64,000 nucleotides of DNA from Lachnospiraceae bacterium (lineage in GTDB: Bacteria; Bacillota; Clostridia; Lachnospirales; Lachnospiraceae). Below are positions 37,317 to 46,207 of this stretch, piece after piece; the first letter of the stretch is position 1, and each line of letters opens with the position of its first letter. Position numbers and translations under genes: made by a program. The notes under the pieces were generated by a model that searched no databases, was not told where the DNA came from, and worked only from the letters and a program-made list of their open reading frames with translations. The DNA lies in NCBI GenBank assembly GCA_017623675.1, contig JAGAOO010000017.1:1-64000 (forward strand), in the 5' to 3' direction.

Positions 37317-38060
37317 TTACTCTTCGGTAGCTTCCTCTGTCTCTGCCTCAGCTTCCACTTCTTCTACTTCAGCATCAACACCCTGATTTGCTTCAATAAC
37401 AGCATCAGCCATCTTAGAAACGATTAACTTTACTGCACGAATAGCATCATCATTACCAGGAATTACATAATCCAATTCTTCCGGATCACAGTTTGTATCA
37501 ACGATACCTGCTAAAGGAATACCCAAGGTATGTGCTTCCTGAATACAGATTCTTTCCTTTCTTGGGTCAACAACAAAAATCATATCCGGAAGACCCTTCA
37601 TATTCTTAATACCGCCAAGGTTCTTCTCCAAGCGATCCATTTCCTTCTTAATCTGGATAACTTCCTTTTTAGGAAGGACATCAAAGGTTCCGTCAGCTTC
37701 CATTTCTTCATATTTCTTTAAAGTTGCAATACGAGTCTGGATTGTCTTAAAGTTGGTTAACATACCACCTAACCATCTTTCATTTACATAATACATACCG
37801 CAACGCTCAGCCTCAGACTTAATAGCCTCCTGTGCCTGCTTCTTGGTACCAACGAATAATACAGTACCGCCTTCTGCAACACAATCCTTAATTGCATTGT
37901 AAGTTTCATCTACCTTGCCTACTGACTTCTGTAAGTCAATAATGTAAATACCATTACGCTCTGTGTAGATGTATGGAGCCATCTTAGGGTTCCATCTTCT
38001 TGTCTGATGTCCGAAATGTACACCAGCTTCCAATAACTGCTTCATTGAAATAACGCTCAT
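37317..38060 (-). CDS. rpsB: 30S ribosomal protein S2
   Basis: A 247-residue ribosomal protein. It begins [20 protein letters not shown] and has [20 protein letters not shown], the [12 protein letters not shown] segment, [14 protein letters not shown], and [19 protein letters not shown]. The C-terminal ~25 residues are an acidic Glu/Ala/Thr tail. The start at 38060 follows GGAGGTAAGAAAA. It has its own promoter downstream of the flagellar operon, the same order (sigD-swrB-rpsB-tsf) as in Bacillus. Confidence 0.97.
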   Translation of the reverse strand: MSVISMKQLLEAGVHFGHQTRRWNPKMAPYIYTERNGIYIIDLQKSVGKVDETYNAIKDCVAEGGTVLFVGTKKQAQEAIKSEAERCGMYYVNERWLGGMLTNFKTIQTRIATLKKYEEMEADGTFDVLPKKEVIQIKKEMDRLEKNLGGIKNMKGLPDMIFVVDPRKERICIQEAHTLGIPLAGIVDTNCDPEELDYVIPGNDDAIRAVKLIVSKMADAVIEANQGVDAEVEEVEAEAETEEATEE

Positions 38061-38165
38061 TTTTCTTACCTCCATGGTTTTAATCTTCCCGGAATTTCCT
38101 CAACCTGTTTACCATGAGCAATGGCACCATACAGGCAATCCATTCCAGTGTTTATTTTTACACCA
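38061..38165 (-). promoter_or_regulatory. Leader of rpsB with nested hairpin
   Basis: The ~105-base 5' leader holds CCTGT/ACAGG (38104-38108 with 38131-38135) enclosing CCAT/ATGG (38112-38115 with 38121-38124). Ribosomal protein S2 represses its own operon through the leader in several bacteria; whether this one works that way is inference. Confidence 0.45.
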
Positions 38166-38171
38166 AGTGAC

Positions 38172-38200
38172 ATTCTACCATATCCCTTGATTGTATGCAA
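38172..38200 (-). promoter_or_regulatory. Sigma-A promoter for rpsB-tsf
   Basis: On the minus strand, TTGCAT (38200-38195), 17 bases, TAGAAT (38177-38172). Confidence 0.8.
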
Positions 38201-38214
38201 GAATTATTTTAAAA

Positions 38215-38772
38215 TCATCTGCCAGTCAACATATTAGCAATGGTTTCATAATCAGAACCCACTGCTACAGAATACTCCCCAACATTAATTCTGGAGGAAT
38301 ACCCATTCGCAACCAGATAAGAGTCAAAATCAGATGCATCCTCTATGACACCCTGGTCCCGTAGTATCGTTGCCACATTCCATGAACTCATACCACTTAC
38401 AACGGTAAAATTCACCATACGGACATTTTCCGTACTTTCGGATGATGCTCCACTATTTGAGTTACCCTCTTCCGTGTTTATAAGTTCCTCCGATGAATTG
38501 CCTTCTGATGTTTCTTCTCCTAAAGTAGTATCGGAAATAGAGTCTGTTGTATCAGCCGTCGCTTCAGGGGTATCATCTTCGGTAGAATTCGCCGGTTTTG
38601 TTAAGTTATCCAATACGGATTCTGCCTGTACCATTCCAAGTTCTTCTGCCCGCTTAATCACTTCTTCATCTGACATTTTCTTTCCGCCTGAAATGCTATA
38701 TGCTGTAAATAATACAATTGTTGCAAAGAGAATTCCTACACCAATTCCCCTTAGATAATATTTTCGTTTCAT
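38215..38772 (-). CDS. Membrane-anchored protein with YceG/MltG-like LysM-type subdomain only
   Basis: A 185-residue protein: MKRKYYLRGIGVGILFATIV makes an N-terminal membrane anchor, then a Ser/Thr/Glu-rich low-complexity linker (~55-118), and a ~65-residue C-terminal domain (FTVVSGMSSWNVATILRDQG, YLVANGYSSRINVGEYSV, YETIANMLTGR). That last domain matches the LysM-like subdomain of the lytic transglycosylase MltG/YceG, but the catalytic domain is missing. It probably binds peptidoglycan or caps a membrane complex. The start lies 5 bases after the swrB-like stop; the weak site AGGTTAGAGCT overlaps that stop. Confidence 0.7.
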   Translation of the reverse strand: MKRKYYLRGIGVGILFATIVLFTAYSISGGKKMSDEEVIKRAEELGMVQAESVLDNLTKPANSTEDDTPEATADTTDSISDTTLGEETSEGNSSEELINTEEGNSNSGASSESTENVRMVNFTVVSGMSSWNVATILRDQGVIEDASDFDSYLVANGYSSRINVGEYSVAVGSDYETIANMLTGR

Positions 38773-38776
38773 AGCT

Positions 38777-39451
38777 CTAACCTGCATTTCCCTGATATAA
38801 GTCAACTACTAATTTCACTTCACCAACACCCAGTCCAAGCTCTCTGGCAATTTCCATAATACTCATGCCATTTCGCTTCATTTCCAATATGATATCATTG
38901 GTATTATCCTCTTCTTCAATAGGTTCTTCTTCCATTAGCTGTATTGACTCTTCAGAATTATCTGCTTCCAGTTCTTCCATCTTTTCTAATTCATTATCCG
39001 TTCCAACATATGCTTCCAAAGCCAAGTCATTAACCTTCTTTAATTCCGATGCCTTTCCTTCTGCTTCAGCAACCAGCTCTTTTAATTCTTTTTCCTTATC
39101 ATTTAACATGCTGTACAGAAACATGACTTCCTTGTGATTTTTTTCAATTTCGTCACAGACTGTTACAGCATAATCGCCTAACGCCATCATCTTTTCATTG
39201 GTCATTGTAGATAAGGAACTGTCTGCATTATAAATGATATCATTTACATCTTCCGAAATTTTATCACTCACCTTGCGTTGCAGAATAGCAATCTCTTCTT
39301 CATCCAGTTCATATTCATCCGTAATCCGTCCACTGGTCGAGCTTTCTGCATCTTCATTCTTTTCTTCTTTTTTCTCATCAGAACTTACCATCATAAAACT
39401 AACCACGATGCATATAATTCCAATGATTGTTACTATTATTACTGCGTACAT
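38777..39451 (-). CDS. SwrB-position protein, DUF6115-like
   Basis: A 224-residue protein with an N-terminal transmembrane segment (MYAVIIVTIIGIICIVVSFMM), an acidic coiled-coil region (~50-150), and a C-terminal helix-turn-helix-like motif (NGMSIMEIARELGLGVGEVK). Its layout and position between sigD and rpsB match SwrB of Bacillus, an activator of flagellar export assembly and sigma-D activity. Similarity is structural rather than strong in sequence. The start at 39451 follows AGGAGAATTCGT; the frame also opens at a TTG, 39481. Confidence 0.65.
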   Translation of the reverse strand: MYAVIIVTIIGIICIVVSFMMVSSDEKKEEKNEDAESSTSGRITDEYELDEEEIAILQRKVSDKISEDVNDIIYNADSSLSTMTNEKMMALGDYAVTVCDEIEKNHKEVMFLYSMLNDKEKELKELVAEAEGKASELKKVNDLALEAYVGTDNELEKMEELEADNSEESIQLMEEEPIEEEDNTNDIILEMKRNGMSIMEIARELGLGVGEVKLVVDLYQGNAG

Positions 39452-39464
39452 ACGAATTCTCCTG

Positions 39465-39794
39465 TCATACCTTAATGTCAAAATTCACCCAGCCGCCCTC
39501 CGGCTGCTTTTGTTTTTTTGCTTCTCCTGAGTCTTCTTCCTGTCGCTTGCGTTTTCGCTTTCCAAACTGTCCATCATAACTATTATTTCCTTTCTCCTTA
39601 GCATCATAGCGATACTCCATTAAATCAGGATCTTCTTTCGAAATAATGGTTTCTGAATTCTGCTTTACTTCCTTTGCTAACTGGGTATCTCCCTGAGCAT
39701 TCATGACAGAGGCATGCTGGTTGGCATTATGCTGCTGCATACCTACCTGATTTGCTTGTGGCAGAATCATCTGCATTTCAACTGGTCTAATCAA
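39465..39794 (-). CDS. Hypothetical basic protein in the flagellar operon
   Basis: A 109-residue protein with no recognised family. The N-terminal third is rich in Met, Gln, Asn and His (ILPQANQVGMQQHNANQHA); the C-terminal third has a strongly basic patch (FGKRKRKRQ and KKQKQ) followed by GGWVNFDIKV. It looks disordered. The start is TTG at 39794, 8 bases after GGAGG. It lies 18 bases after the FapA gene in the sigD operon. Confidence 0.65.
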   Translation of the reverse strand: MIRPVEMQMILPQANQVGMQQHNANQHASVMNAQGDTQLAKEVKQNSETIISKEDPDLMEYRYDAKEKGNNSYDGQFGKRKRKRQEEDSGEAKKQKQPEGGWVNFDIKV

Positions 39795-39812
39795 AGCAAC
39801 CGCCTCCTAATC

Positions 39813-41414
39813 TTAATAACTCTCTACTACAATTTCCCCATCCTTCAAAAAGAACTGACAATATTTTAACTCTTCCTTCACGATATAAGTACAATTGCCT
39901 ATTAAAATACGAACTCCAGGATAAATCATATCACTAACTCGCAAACGTCCCTTATTATTCAAATCTATCATTTCTTTGGTACTTTTAATCGATTCTCCTA
40001 ATTCCTCCTGTCGTTCTGTAAGGCGCTGCTTATCCTTTCCGGTTGCCTGAATCAAAGCTACTTTATCCGGTGGAATCTTTTGTCCACTTTCCAATCGTTT
40101 CTTAAATAGAATTAAGACCTGATTACACTTTTCTATGGTTTCAGCATTTGTCTTAAATTCCTGTTCCATTTCCTTTAAATGATCCAATACTGCCAAATCC
40201 ATACCAAGCTTCACATTAGTAATTGTACCCATTTGATTACCCATAGTCTTTATATCAATTAAATTAAGTGCATTTAAATTGCCACCAATTACAAAGGACT
40301 TCTTACCTTCACACAAAATGGTGTCACCTGCTTCAATCTGACTATGTAGAATCGAACCGGAACGAACATTGCCACCAGCTTTTACCGTGGCACTTTCGAT
40401 GAATTTAGTTACAATATCACCTTTTGCTTCTAATCTTCCCCGATTCATTCCCTGTATGCCACGGGATAATACAATGTTACCATCTGAATAAAGGTTTGCA
40501 CCTTCAACGACACCCTTTACTTGAATATCTCCCCTTGCCCGAATAGTAAAACCGGTACGAACATTACCATTTACAATCACGTTGCCTTCATAAATAATAT
40601 CGCCGGTTGAAGCATCTACATCTGCCGGCACGGTAAATGAATCGGATACAAAAACCGTATCTCCTTCCAGCTTCACATCGCCATTCACATCACTGAACAT
40701 CTGTAATCGGTCATCGGACAAACGAATGTTTCTACCGCATTTTAATACAGCCTTGCGTATCTTATGTGGTAAAATACGGTTTCCTAATACATCTATTCCT
40801 TCTTCCCCGGCAACTTCCGGAATTAAAGTAGCCAGAAGCTGATCCTTCTCCACTCTTGTAAATATATTTAACTGATGAAAATCAACAGTACCGTCTTCAT
40901 TCAGTTTTGGTTTAGCCAAAGGCTTCGTGTCAAAATGATACTCAATCCTTGCATCGGTTCCTTCTACAACCGGTTTGCCTTTTGCAACAACTATATCATG
41001 ACAAAATATTGGTGTTGCTACTAATACATCAACAATCCGTTCAATAATACCATATTTGATTCCTGCAAAATTAAGTTCATCAACAATGTCCTTCTTACTC
41101 ATTAATTTTCCTTTATTGGACGGTGGATAAAGCCGGATTGTAGCAGACATACGGTCAGCCGCAACCTGAACTTTTGCTTTCTCATTAACAGCATCACAGA
41201 CCGTTTGCGTCAATTTCATTGTGATAGGCTCTTGCAATCCAATTAAAACACGATTTAAAGAGTTCAAATCATAATCAGAGATTTTTGCCGAGTTTAGATA
41301 ATCCATAACATCTGAAATCGTTACCGCTTCCCCATTTTCCACCGGTGGAAAGATTTGGATATATACACCATTTTCTTCTATCTGCAATTGAAAATAACCA
41401 TTTCTTTTTGCCAT
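39813..41414 (-). CDS. FapA/DUF342 family protein
   Basis: A 533-residue cytosolic protein. An N-terminal alpha/beta region (GYFQLQIEENGVYIQIFPP) is followed by a long parallel beta-helix core (~180-390) with repeated motifs such as GDIIYEGNVIVNGNVRTGF, IRARGDIQVKGVVEGA, LEAKGDIVTKF and VKAGGNVRSGSILHS, then a coiled coil (~400-480) and a C-terminal beta part (YPGVRILIGNC). DUF342 proteins in Vibrio and clostridia affect flagella or polarity. AAGGAGCGCAC precedes the ATG. It follows sigD by 9 bases. Confidence 0.88.
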   Translation of the reverse strand: MAKRNGYFQLQIEENGVYIQIFPPVENGEAVTISDVMDYLNSAKISDYDLNSLNRVLIGLQEPITMKLTQTVCDAVNEKAKVQVAADRMSATIRLYPPSNKGKLMSKKDIVDELNFAGIKYGIIERIVDVLVATPIFCHDIVVAKGKPVVEGTDARIEYHFDTKPLAKPKLNEDGTVDFHQLNIFTRVEKDQLLATLIPEVAGEEGIDVLGNRILPHKIRKAVLKCGRNIRLSDDRLQMFSDVNGDVKLEGDTVFVSDSFTVPADVDASTGDIIYEGNVIVNGNVRTGFTIRARGDIQVKGVVEGANLYSDGNIVLSRGIQGMNRGRLEAKGDIVTKFIESATVKAGGNVRSGSILHSQIEAGDTILCEGKKSFVIGGNLNALNLIDIKTMGNQMGTITNVKLGMDLAVLDHLKEMEQEFKTNAETIEKCNQVLILFKKRLESGQKIPPDKVALIQATGKDKQRLTERQEELGESIKSTKEMIDLNNKGRLRVSDMIYPGVRILIGNCTYIVKEELKYCQFFLKDGEIVVESY

Positions 41415-41423
41415 GTGCGCTCC

Positions 41424-42188
41424 TTATCCCATTAGTATCTCATAATGTACTCCTAGTATCTTTTTCATCTTTTGAAGAGCTTTTGTATGTAACTGTGAAA
41501 TTCGTGACTCAGAAACCTCTAATACCTTGCTAATTTCTTTCAAAGTCAACTCTTCATAATAATAAAGTAATACCACCATTCGTTCCTTTTCTGTCAATCC
41601 TTCTAACGAACTGGCCAACAGTTCCTTGATTTCCTCCTGTTCATATACCTGTTCCGGTTCATTCTGTGCATATTTATGAGAATCAAATGCTTTTACTTCA
41701 ATGCCCTGTTCCACGAACTCATCTATGGATGCAATATTTGTCACCTTAGTCTGGCCCTGCCAGTTAAAATATTCATCCATGGTAATATTTAATTCTTTAG
41801 CAACTTCTTCATCCGTTGCTACACGATTTTCTTCTGATTCAATTTTAGAAATTGCTGCCTCCATCTGCTTCTGCTTCTGTCTTACAGAACGTGGTATCCA
41901 ATCCATTTTTCGAATCTGGTCAAGAATGGAACCACGAATACGCAGACTTGCATAGGTTTCGAATTTAATACCTTTATCATAATCAAATTTATCAATAGCA
42001 TCAATCAGTCCAAAGATACCATAGCTGACTAAATCATCGTATTCTACGGTATAGCCCAGGTACATACTAAGACGTCCGGATACCACCTTTACTAAAGGTA
42101 CATATTCCATTATTAATTCTTCTCTTATAGCCGGGTCACGTTTTTTACTGTAAGCCGCCCAGAGTTTTTCCCGTTTCGTTTCATCCAT
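41424..42188 (-). CDS. sigD: Flagellar sigma factor (FliA/SigD, sigma-28 type)
   Basis: A 254-residue sigma factor that directs late flagellar and chemotaxis gene transcription. Region 2: YVPLVKVVSGRLSMYLG, YDDLVSYGIFGLIDAIDKFD, FETYASLRIRGSILDQIRKMDW; region 3: RSVRQKQKQMEAAISKIE; region 4: LTEKERMVVLLYYYEELTLKEI and SESRISQLHTKALQKMK. The start is ATG 42188 after AGGGGTGCATGAC; the frame also opens at a GTG 9 bases earlier. In Bacillus it occupies the same place at the end of fla/che. No FlgM gene is in the window. Confidence 0.95.
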   Translation of the reverse strand: MDETKREKLWAAYSKKRDPAIREELIMEYVPLVKVVSGRLSMYLGYTVEYDDLVSYGIFGLIDAIDKFDYDKGIKFETYASLRIRGSILDQIRKMDWIPRSVRQKQKQMEAAISKIESEENRVATDEEVAKELNITMDEYFNWQGQTKVTNIASIDEFVEQGIEVKAFDSHKYAQNEPEQVYEQEEIKELLASSLEGLTEKERMVVLLYYYEELTLKEISKVLEVSESRISQLHTKALQKMKKILGVHYEILMG

Positions 42189-42232
42189 GTCATGCACCCC
42201 TTAACCCTGTTTCTTCCAATCAGTTTCCTAAT

Positions 42233-42493
42233 CTATTCCTTTTTTTCTTCTTCCTGCTCTGAATCCTCACCATTCTCCAACGCTTCTATCTCATCCGGTT
42301 CTTCCTTTGAAGCCTGATTCATGGTTCGTGAAATAATTCTGGTTCCGATTGTTGCAATAATAAAAAATACAATTATCACTACAAGCAGCCAGAATAAGGA
42401 TTCCACTATGGGGCGTTTTGCAACCATATTACTTATACATACAATTAACGCTGCAGTAAGAACAATAAATGGTCTTAACCATCGTAGTTTCAT
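42233..42493 (-). CDS. Small two-segment membrane protein between cheD and sigD
   Basis: An 86-residue protein with two hydrophobic segments (PFIVLTAALIVCISNMV and ESLFWLLVVIIVFFIIATIG) and a very acidic C-terminal tail (EEPDEIEALENGEDSEQEE). I do not recognise a family. The start at 42493 follows AAAGGTGATAGC. It lies in the chemotaxis part of the flagellar operon, where Bacillus has no such gene between cheD and sigD. Confidence 0.7.
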   Translation of the reverse strand: MKLRWLRPFIVLTAALIVCISNMVAKRPIVESLFWLLVVIIVFFIIATIGTRIISRTMNQASKEEPDEIEALENGEDSEQEEEKKE

Positions 42494-42518
42494 GCTATCA
42501 CCTTTCAATATGAAGCCG

Positions 42519-43004
42519 TCATATCACACTTGTCGGCTGACCAACTGCTTTGATTTCCAAATCATTGGATTCCGGATCAAATACAATTGTTCTTCCATAA
42601 TTCTTTCCTGTATCCTCTGCCACTAAAGGGATTCCCAACTGTTCCAATATTTGCTTTGCGGCCTGTACATTCTGGTATCCAATGCTTGTATTTTCATTGT
42701 CATCAATGAAATCAAACATTTTAGCACCTCCTGCCATTTTTGCCATCAGTCGTCGCTTGTTAGCACCAGCCTGTACTAACATTTGAAGCATATCCTCCAT
42801 ACCGGAATCCACGAATTTCGAGCGATTGCTGTTATTGCGAATCTTTTTACTATCCGGCAGCATGGCATGTAACATACCACACACTTTACTACCGGAATCA
42901 TATACAACAATTCCCACACAGGAACCTAATCCAATTGTCGTTATTTTCTGTGGCACACTACATATTGCATAATCTGCCATACGAACTTTGACTATTGACT
43001 CCAT
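42519..43004 (-). CDS. cheD: Chemoreceptor glutamine deamidase CheD
   Basis: A 161-residue enzyme that deamidates receptor glutamines and binds CheC. The catalytic residues are visible: Cys29 in TTIGLGSCVGIVVYD, His46 in GMLHAMLP, and a threonine just before the GLGSC motif. The metal-free fold continues with LVQAGANKRRLMAKMAGGAKMF and ILEQLGIPLVAEDTGKNYGRT. It is 9 bases after cheC. Confidence 0.95.
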   Translation of the reverse strand: MESIVKVRMADYAICSVPQKITTIGLGSCVGIVVYDSGSKVCGMLHAMLPDSKKIRNNSNRSKFVDSGMEDMLQMLVQAGANKRRLMAKMAGGAKMFDFIDDNENTSIGYQNVQAAKQILEQLGIPLVAEDTGKNYGRTIVFDPESNDLEIKAVGQPTSVI

Positions 43005-43013
43005 TTTTCCACT

Positions 43014-43616
43014 TTATATTCCCAATCGAGTTCGAATCGTCATATATGATTCTGTATCTGCAATCATCATAATATGACCCTCAATTGACAAATCTTCCCC
43101 TTCAAATTGTGATTCAATGCGAAGCACTTCATCATGCTCTCTACTATTAACAATTGCCGGAAAACTTAAAATTGCACCTGCCATATCAATCGACATCATA
43201 GGATTGGACGGTCGAATACTAATTCCTGTCAAGGTTTCAATGGAAGAAAGATATGAGCTGATTAAGATGTTTCCAATCTCTTTCACTGCAGATAAATCAA
43301 TATCCGTAAACATCTCTTCCTTCGACAATTCAATTCCCCGCAGTCGGTTTACAAGGCGATGTGCATCCCGGATATCCATGGCAAATAAAACAAAGCCTTC
43401 GATTTCTCCGGTAATATTACTCATAACGCCTGCAATTACATTCTCCGCACCGCCAATACTCTCAACAAAATCATCAAAGTCCATAAAGGAAACCTTTGGA
43501 ATTTTCATGGAAAGTTTAGAATTCAACAGTACGGAAAGAGAGGTTGTTGCATTTCCGGCACCAATGGTTCCAATTTCAGTCAGTACATCTAATTGAGTAT
43601 TATCCATATGTTCCAT
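43014..43616 (-). CDS. cheC: CheY-P phosphatase CheC
   Basis: A 200-residue protein that dephosphorylates CheY-P and pairs with CheD. Two family motifs, D/S-x3-E-x2-N, are expected. The first is D10-VLT-E14-IG-T17, so the usual Asn is a Thr, though P40 is kept; the second, S109-AVK-E113-IG-N116, is intact. The second site alone can support activity in Bacillus CheC. The start is ATG 43616 after AGGAGGTTGCCT; a GTG 18 bases earlier is unlikely. It lies between cheW and cheD as in Bacillus. Confidence 0.93.
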   Translation of the reverse strand: MEHMDNTQLDVLTEIGTIGAGNATTSLSVLLNSKLSMKIPKVSFMDFDDFVESIGGAENVIAGVMSNITGEIEGFVLFAMDIRDAHRLVNRLRGIELSKEEMFTDIDLSAVKEIGNILISSYLSSIETLTGISIRPSNPMMSIDMAGAILSFPAIVNSREHDEVLRIESQFEGEDLSIEGHIMMIADTESYMTIRTRLGI

Positions 43617-43636
43617 AGGCAACCTCCTATTCACCC

Positions 43637-44086
43637 TTAATCATCAATAATTCCATTTATATTGATTAATGAAATTAAGGTATCCTTATATTTTCCTACT
43701 CCTGTCACAAAGAAGTTACTGTCATCCCAACCATTATCATATGAGACTTTTTCTACATCTTCTTCTGATAAAGTTACAACTTCCCGTACCTCATCTACTA
43801 ATAAACCAAGCAATGCATTCTGTTCCGGTCGAATGATGATGATTCGGGTGGTATTCGTAATTTCTCCTTCCTCCATCTCAAGCTTGCTACGCATACTCAT
43901 AACCGGAATAATTTCACCACGAAGATTAATTACACCCATGAAATAAGGCTGTGTTTTTGGTACACGGGTAATTTTCTGCATCCGCACAATATTGTCCACA
44001 TATGAAATATCAATTCCATACTGTTCATTGCCCAGCTTTGTTACAATATATTGTTTGATTTCGTCACTATGCGTTAATTCTGCCAT
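43637..44086 (-). CDS. cheW: Chemotaxis coupling protein CheW
   Basis: A 149-residue SH3-like adaptor joining chemoreceptors to CheA. Characteristic segments: YIVTKLGNEQYGIDISYVDN, ITRVPKTQPYFMGVINLRGE, IPVMSMRSKL and LGLLVDEVREVVTL. The start at 44086 follows AGGGGGTGTACAAC; the GTG 9 bases upstream is within that site. cheA ends 12 bases upstream. Confidence 0.95.
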   Translation of the reverse strand: MAELTHSDEIKQYIVTKLGNEQYGIDISYVDNIVRMQKITRVPKTQPYFMGVINLRGEIIPVMSMRSKLEMEEGEITNTTRIIIIRPEQNALLGLLVDEVREVVTLSEEDVEKVSYDNGWDDSNFFVTGVGKYKDTLISLININGIIDD

Positions 44087-44098
44087 GTTGTACACCCC

Positions 44099-46207
44099 CT
44101 AAACTAAAGTATTTGCATCGATAATCAATGCTACTTCACCATCGCCTAAGATGGTAGCACCACTAAACATCTTATGAATATAAATATACTTACCAAACGG
44201 CTTGATAACGATTTCCTGTTGTCCAATCAAATTATCAATTACCAGACCTGCCTGCTTGTCACCCTTCTTTACAATAACAACAATCAGGTTCTCCGGATCT
44301 TCTTCCAGTGGCTTTGAATCTAACACCTGATCCAATCGAACCAACGGAATAACTGCACCCCGAAGAGTAATTACTTCTTTATTCTGTACCAGTTTTACAT
44401 CTGTTGTTGGAATATCCTCTACTGTAACAATGGAATTCAAAGGAATTGCATATTTCTCATCTCGAATCTCCACCATTAACGCTTGAATAATTGCCAGTGT
44501 CAACGGCAACCGTACGATAAATGTAGTACCTTCTCCTAATACAGTGTGAACCTCAACATCACCGCCCAGGCCTTCAATCTTACTTTTAACAACATCCAGA
44601 CCAACACCACGGCCAGAAACATCGGACACCTTTTCTGCTGTAGAAAATGCAGGCTGGAACAGTAAATCAATAGCTTCCTTATCCGTCATCATTTCTGCCT
44701 GTTCCTCAGTAATAGCACCCTTTTTAATTGCAGACGCTTTTACTTTTTCCACATCTATACCTGCACCATCATCTGTTACCTCAATGGTAACATTATTACC
44801 ATCCTGATAGGCATCCAATCGTATAGTACCTACCTGTGGCTTTCCTTTCTTAATACGATCAATCGTTGACTCTAACCCATGGTCAGCAGCATTTCGAAGC
44901 ATATGCATCAAAGGATCACCAATCTCATCAATAACAGTACGGTCTAATTCCGTTTCCTCACCAGTCATGATCAATTCCATTTCTTTATTCAGTTTCTTAG
45001 ACAAATCACGAATCATACGTGGGAAACGATTCACAACACTTTCAATCGGAACCATTCGAACCTTCATTACGGATTCATGCAGATTCGTTGTAATTCGTTC
45101 CAAGTATTCAATCTGTTCATTAAACTGTTGAGTCTGACTGCCACCTTCATATGCATTAACGGAAACCAAACCATTTTTAGCAATAATCAATTCGCTTACC
45201 AGATTCATCAAGTCATCCAATTTCTCAATATCAACACGAACAGACCGATTGACAACCGGTTTTTTCTTTGCATCAGCAGTCGGTTTCTTCTTTTCGGAAG
45301 CAGTTTCATTTGTACTCTCAGTTTTCGCTTCTTCAACAGCAGGTTTCTTTTCTTCTTCTATCGTCGCCACAGTCTCTACCGGAACAACAGACTGTGCCTG
45401 TTCCGGTGTAAACGGTTCCAGAACAACTTCCTGAATTTCAGAGACATTTGCAATCACCTTCTGCACCTGCTCTGCTGTCTTTTCAGAGATAATAAACATA
45501 CTGAAATCGAAATCGAATTTTTCATCCTCAATATCTTGAACGCTTGGCTCTGATTTTATTACTTCACCAACGGATTCAATACCTTTGAATACTAAAAATG
45601 CTCTGGCAGCTTTCAGAATACAGGTTTCCTGGATGTATACAGTAACACCGAATACATTCATACCATTTGCAATTGCTTCTTTCATTGCATTAATTTCAAA
45701 ATCAGCAATTGGAAGCTGTAAAAATTTTCTCTTGTCTGTTCCATCTGAAACAGTAGTCGCAACTTCAGCAACCGGTGTTGCAATCGCCTCCAAAGTCGGG
45801 GTTGGTTCATCCGGCTGGACAGTACTGCCATCTAATACTGCATTCAGTAGATTAATGATTTCCTCATTATCTTCCGTTCCTTCATCTGCAGATTCCTCAA
45901 TATTGGCAAGATAGCCTTCCAAAGCATCCAGACATTTAAACACAATATCAACAATATCCGGTGTTACAGACATCTTACCGTTCCGAATCTCAGAAAAAAC
46001 ATTTTCCAAATCATGAGTCAGGCGCTGCATACGCTTAAATCCCATGGTTCCTGCCATACCCTTTAAGGAATGAGCAGCCCGGAAAATCTCATTTACTGTA
46101 TCAATATTTTCCGGATCCTGTTCCATAATCAAAACCTGATCATTCAAAGTTTGTAAGTGTTCTTTTGTTTCATCAATAAATATTTCCAAATATTGACTTA
46201 AATCCAT
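44099..46207 (-). CDS. cheA: Chemotaxis histidine kinase CheA
   Basis: A 702-residue kinase. The Hpt domain has the phosphorylated His46 in FRAAHSLKGMAGTMG; a P2-like CheY-docking region lies at ~165-275; a Glu/Lys/Thr linker follows; dimerisation is at ~320-380 (RVDIEKLDDLMNLVSELI); the ATPase carries MLRNAADHGLE (N-box), VTDDGAGID (G1) and SGRGVGLDVVKSKIE (G2); a CheW-like P5 is at ~565-702. It receives receptor signals and phosphorylates CheY and CheB, both encoded in this operon. Confidence 0.97.
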   Translation of the reverse strand: MDLSQYLEIFIDETKEHLQTLNDQVLIMEQDPENIDTVNEIFRAAHSLKGMAGTMGFKRMQRLTHDLENVFSEIRNGKMSVTPDIVDIVFKCLDALEGYLANIEESADEGTEDNEEIINLLNAVLDGSTVQPDEPTPTLEAIATPVAEVATTVSDGTDKRKFLQLPIADFEINAMKEAIANGMNVFGVTVYIQETCILKAARAFLVFKGIESVGEVIKSEPSVQDIEDEKFDFDFSMFIISEKTAEQVQKVIANVSEIQEVVLEPFTPEQAQSVVPVETVATIEEEKKPAVEEAKTESTNETASEKKKPTADAKKKPVVNRSVRVDIEKLDDLMNLVSELIIAKNGLVSVNAYEGGSQTQQFNEQIEYLERITTNLHESVMKVRMVPIESVVNRFPRMIRDLSKKLNKEMELIMTGEETELDRTVIDEIGDPLMHMLRNAADHGLESTIDRIKKGKPQVGTIRLDAYQDGNNVTIEVTDDGAGIDVEKVKASAIKKGAITEEQAEMMTDKEAIDLLFQPAFSTAEKVSDVSGRGVGLDVVKSKIEGLGGDVEVHTVLGEGTTFIVRLPLTLAIIQALMVEIRDEKYAIPLNSIVTVEDIPTTDVKLVQNKEVITLRGAVIPLVRLDQVLDSKPLEEDPENLIVVIVKKGDKQAGLVIDNLIGQQEIVIKPFGKYIYIHKMFSGATILGDGEVALIIDANTLV

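Noticed and set aside
43117..43596. 159-codon plus-strand frame
   Set aside because: Antisense shadow of cheC; composition rich in Ser, Ile and Pro.
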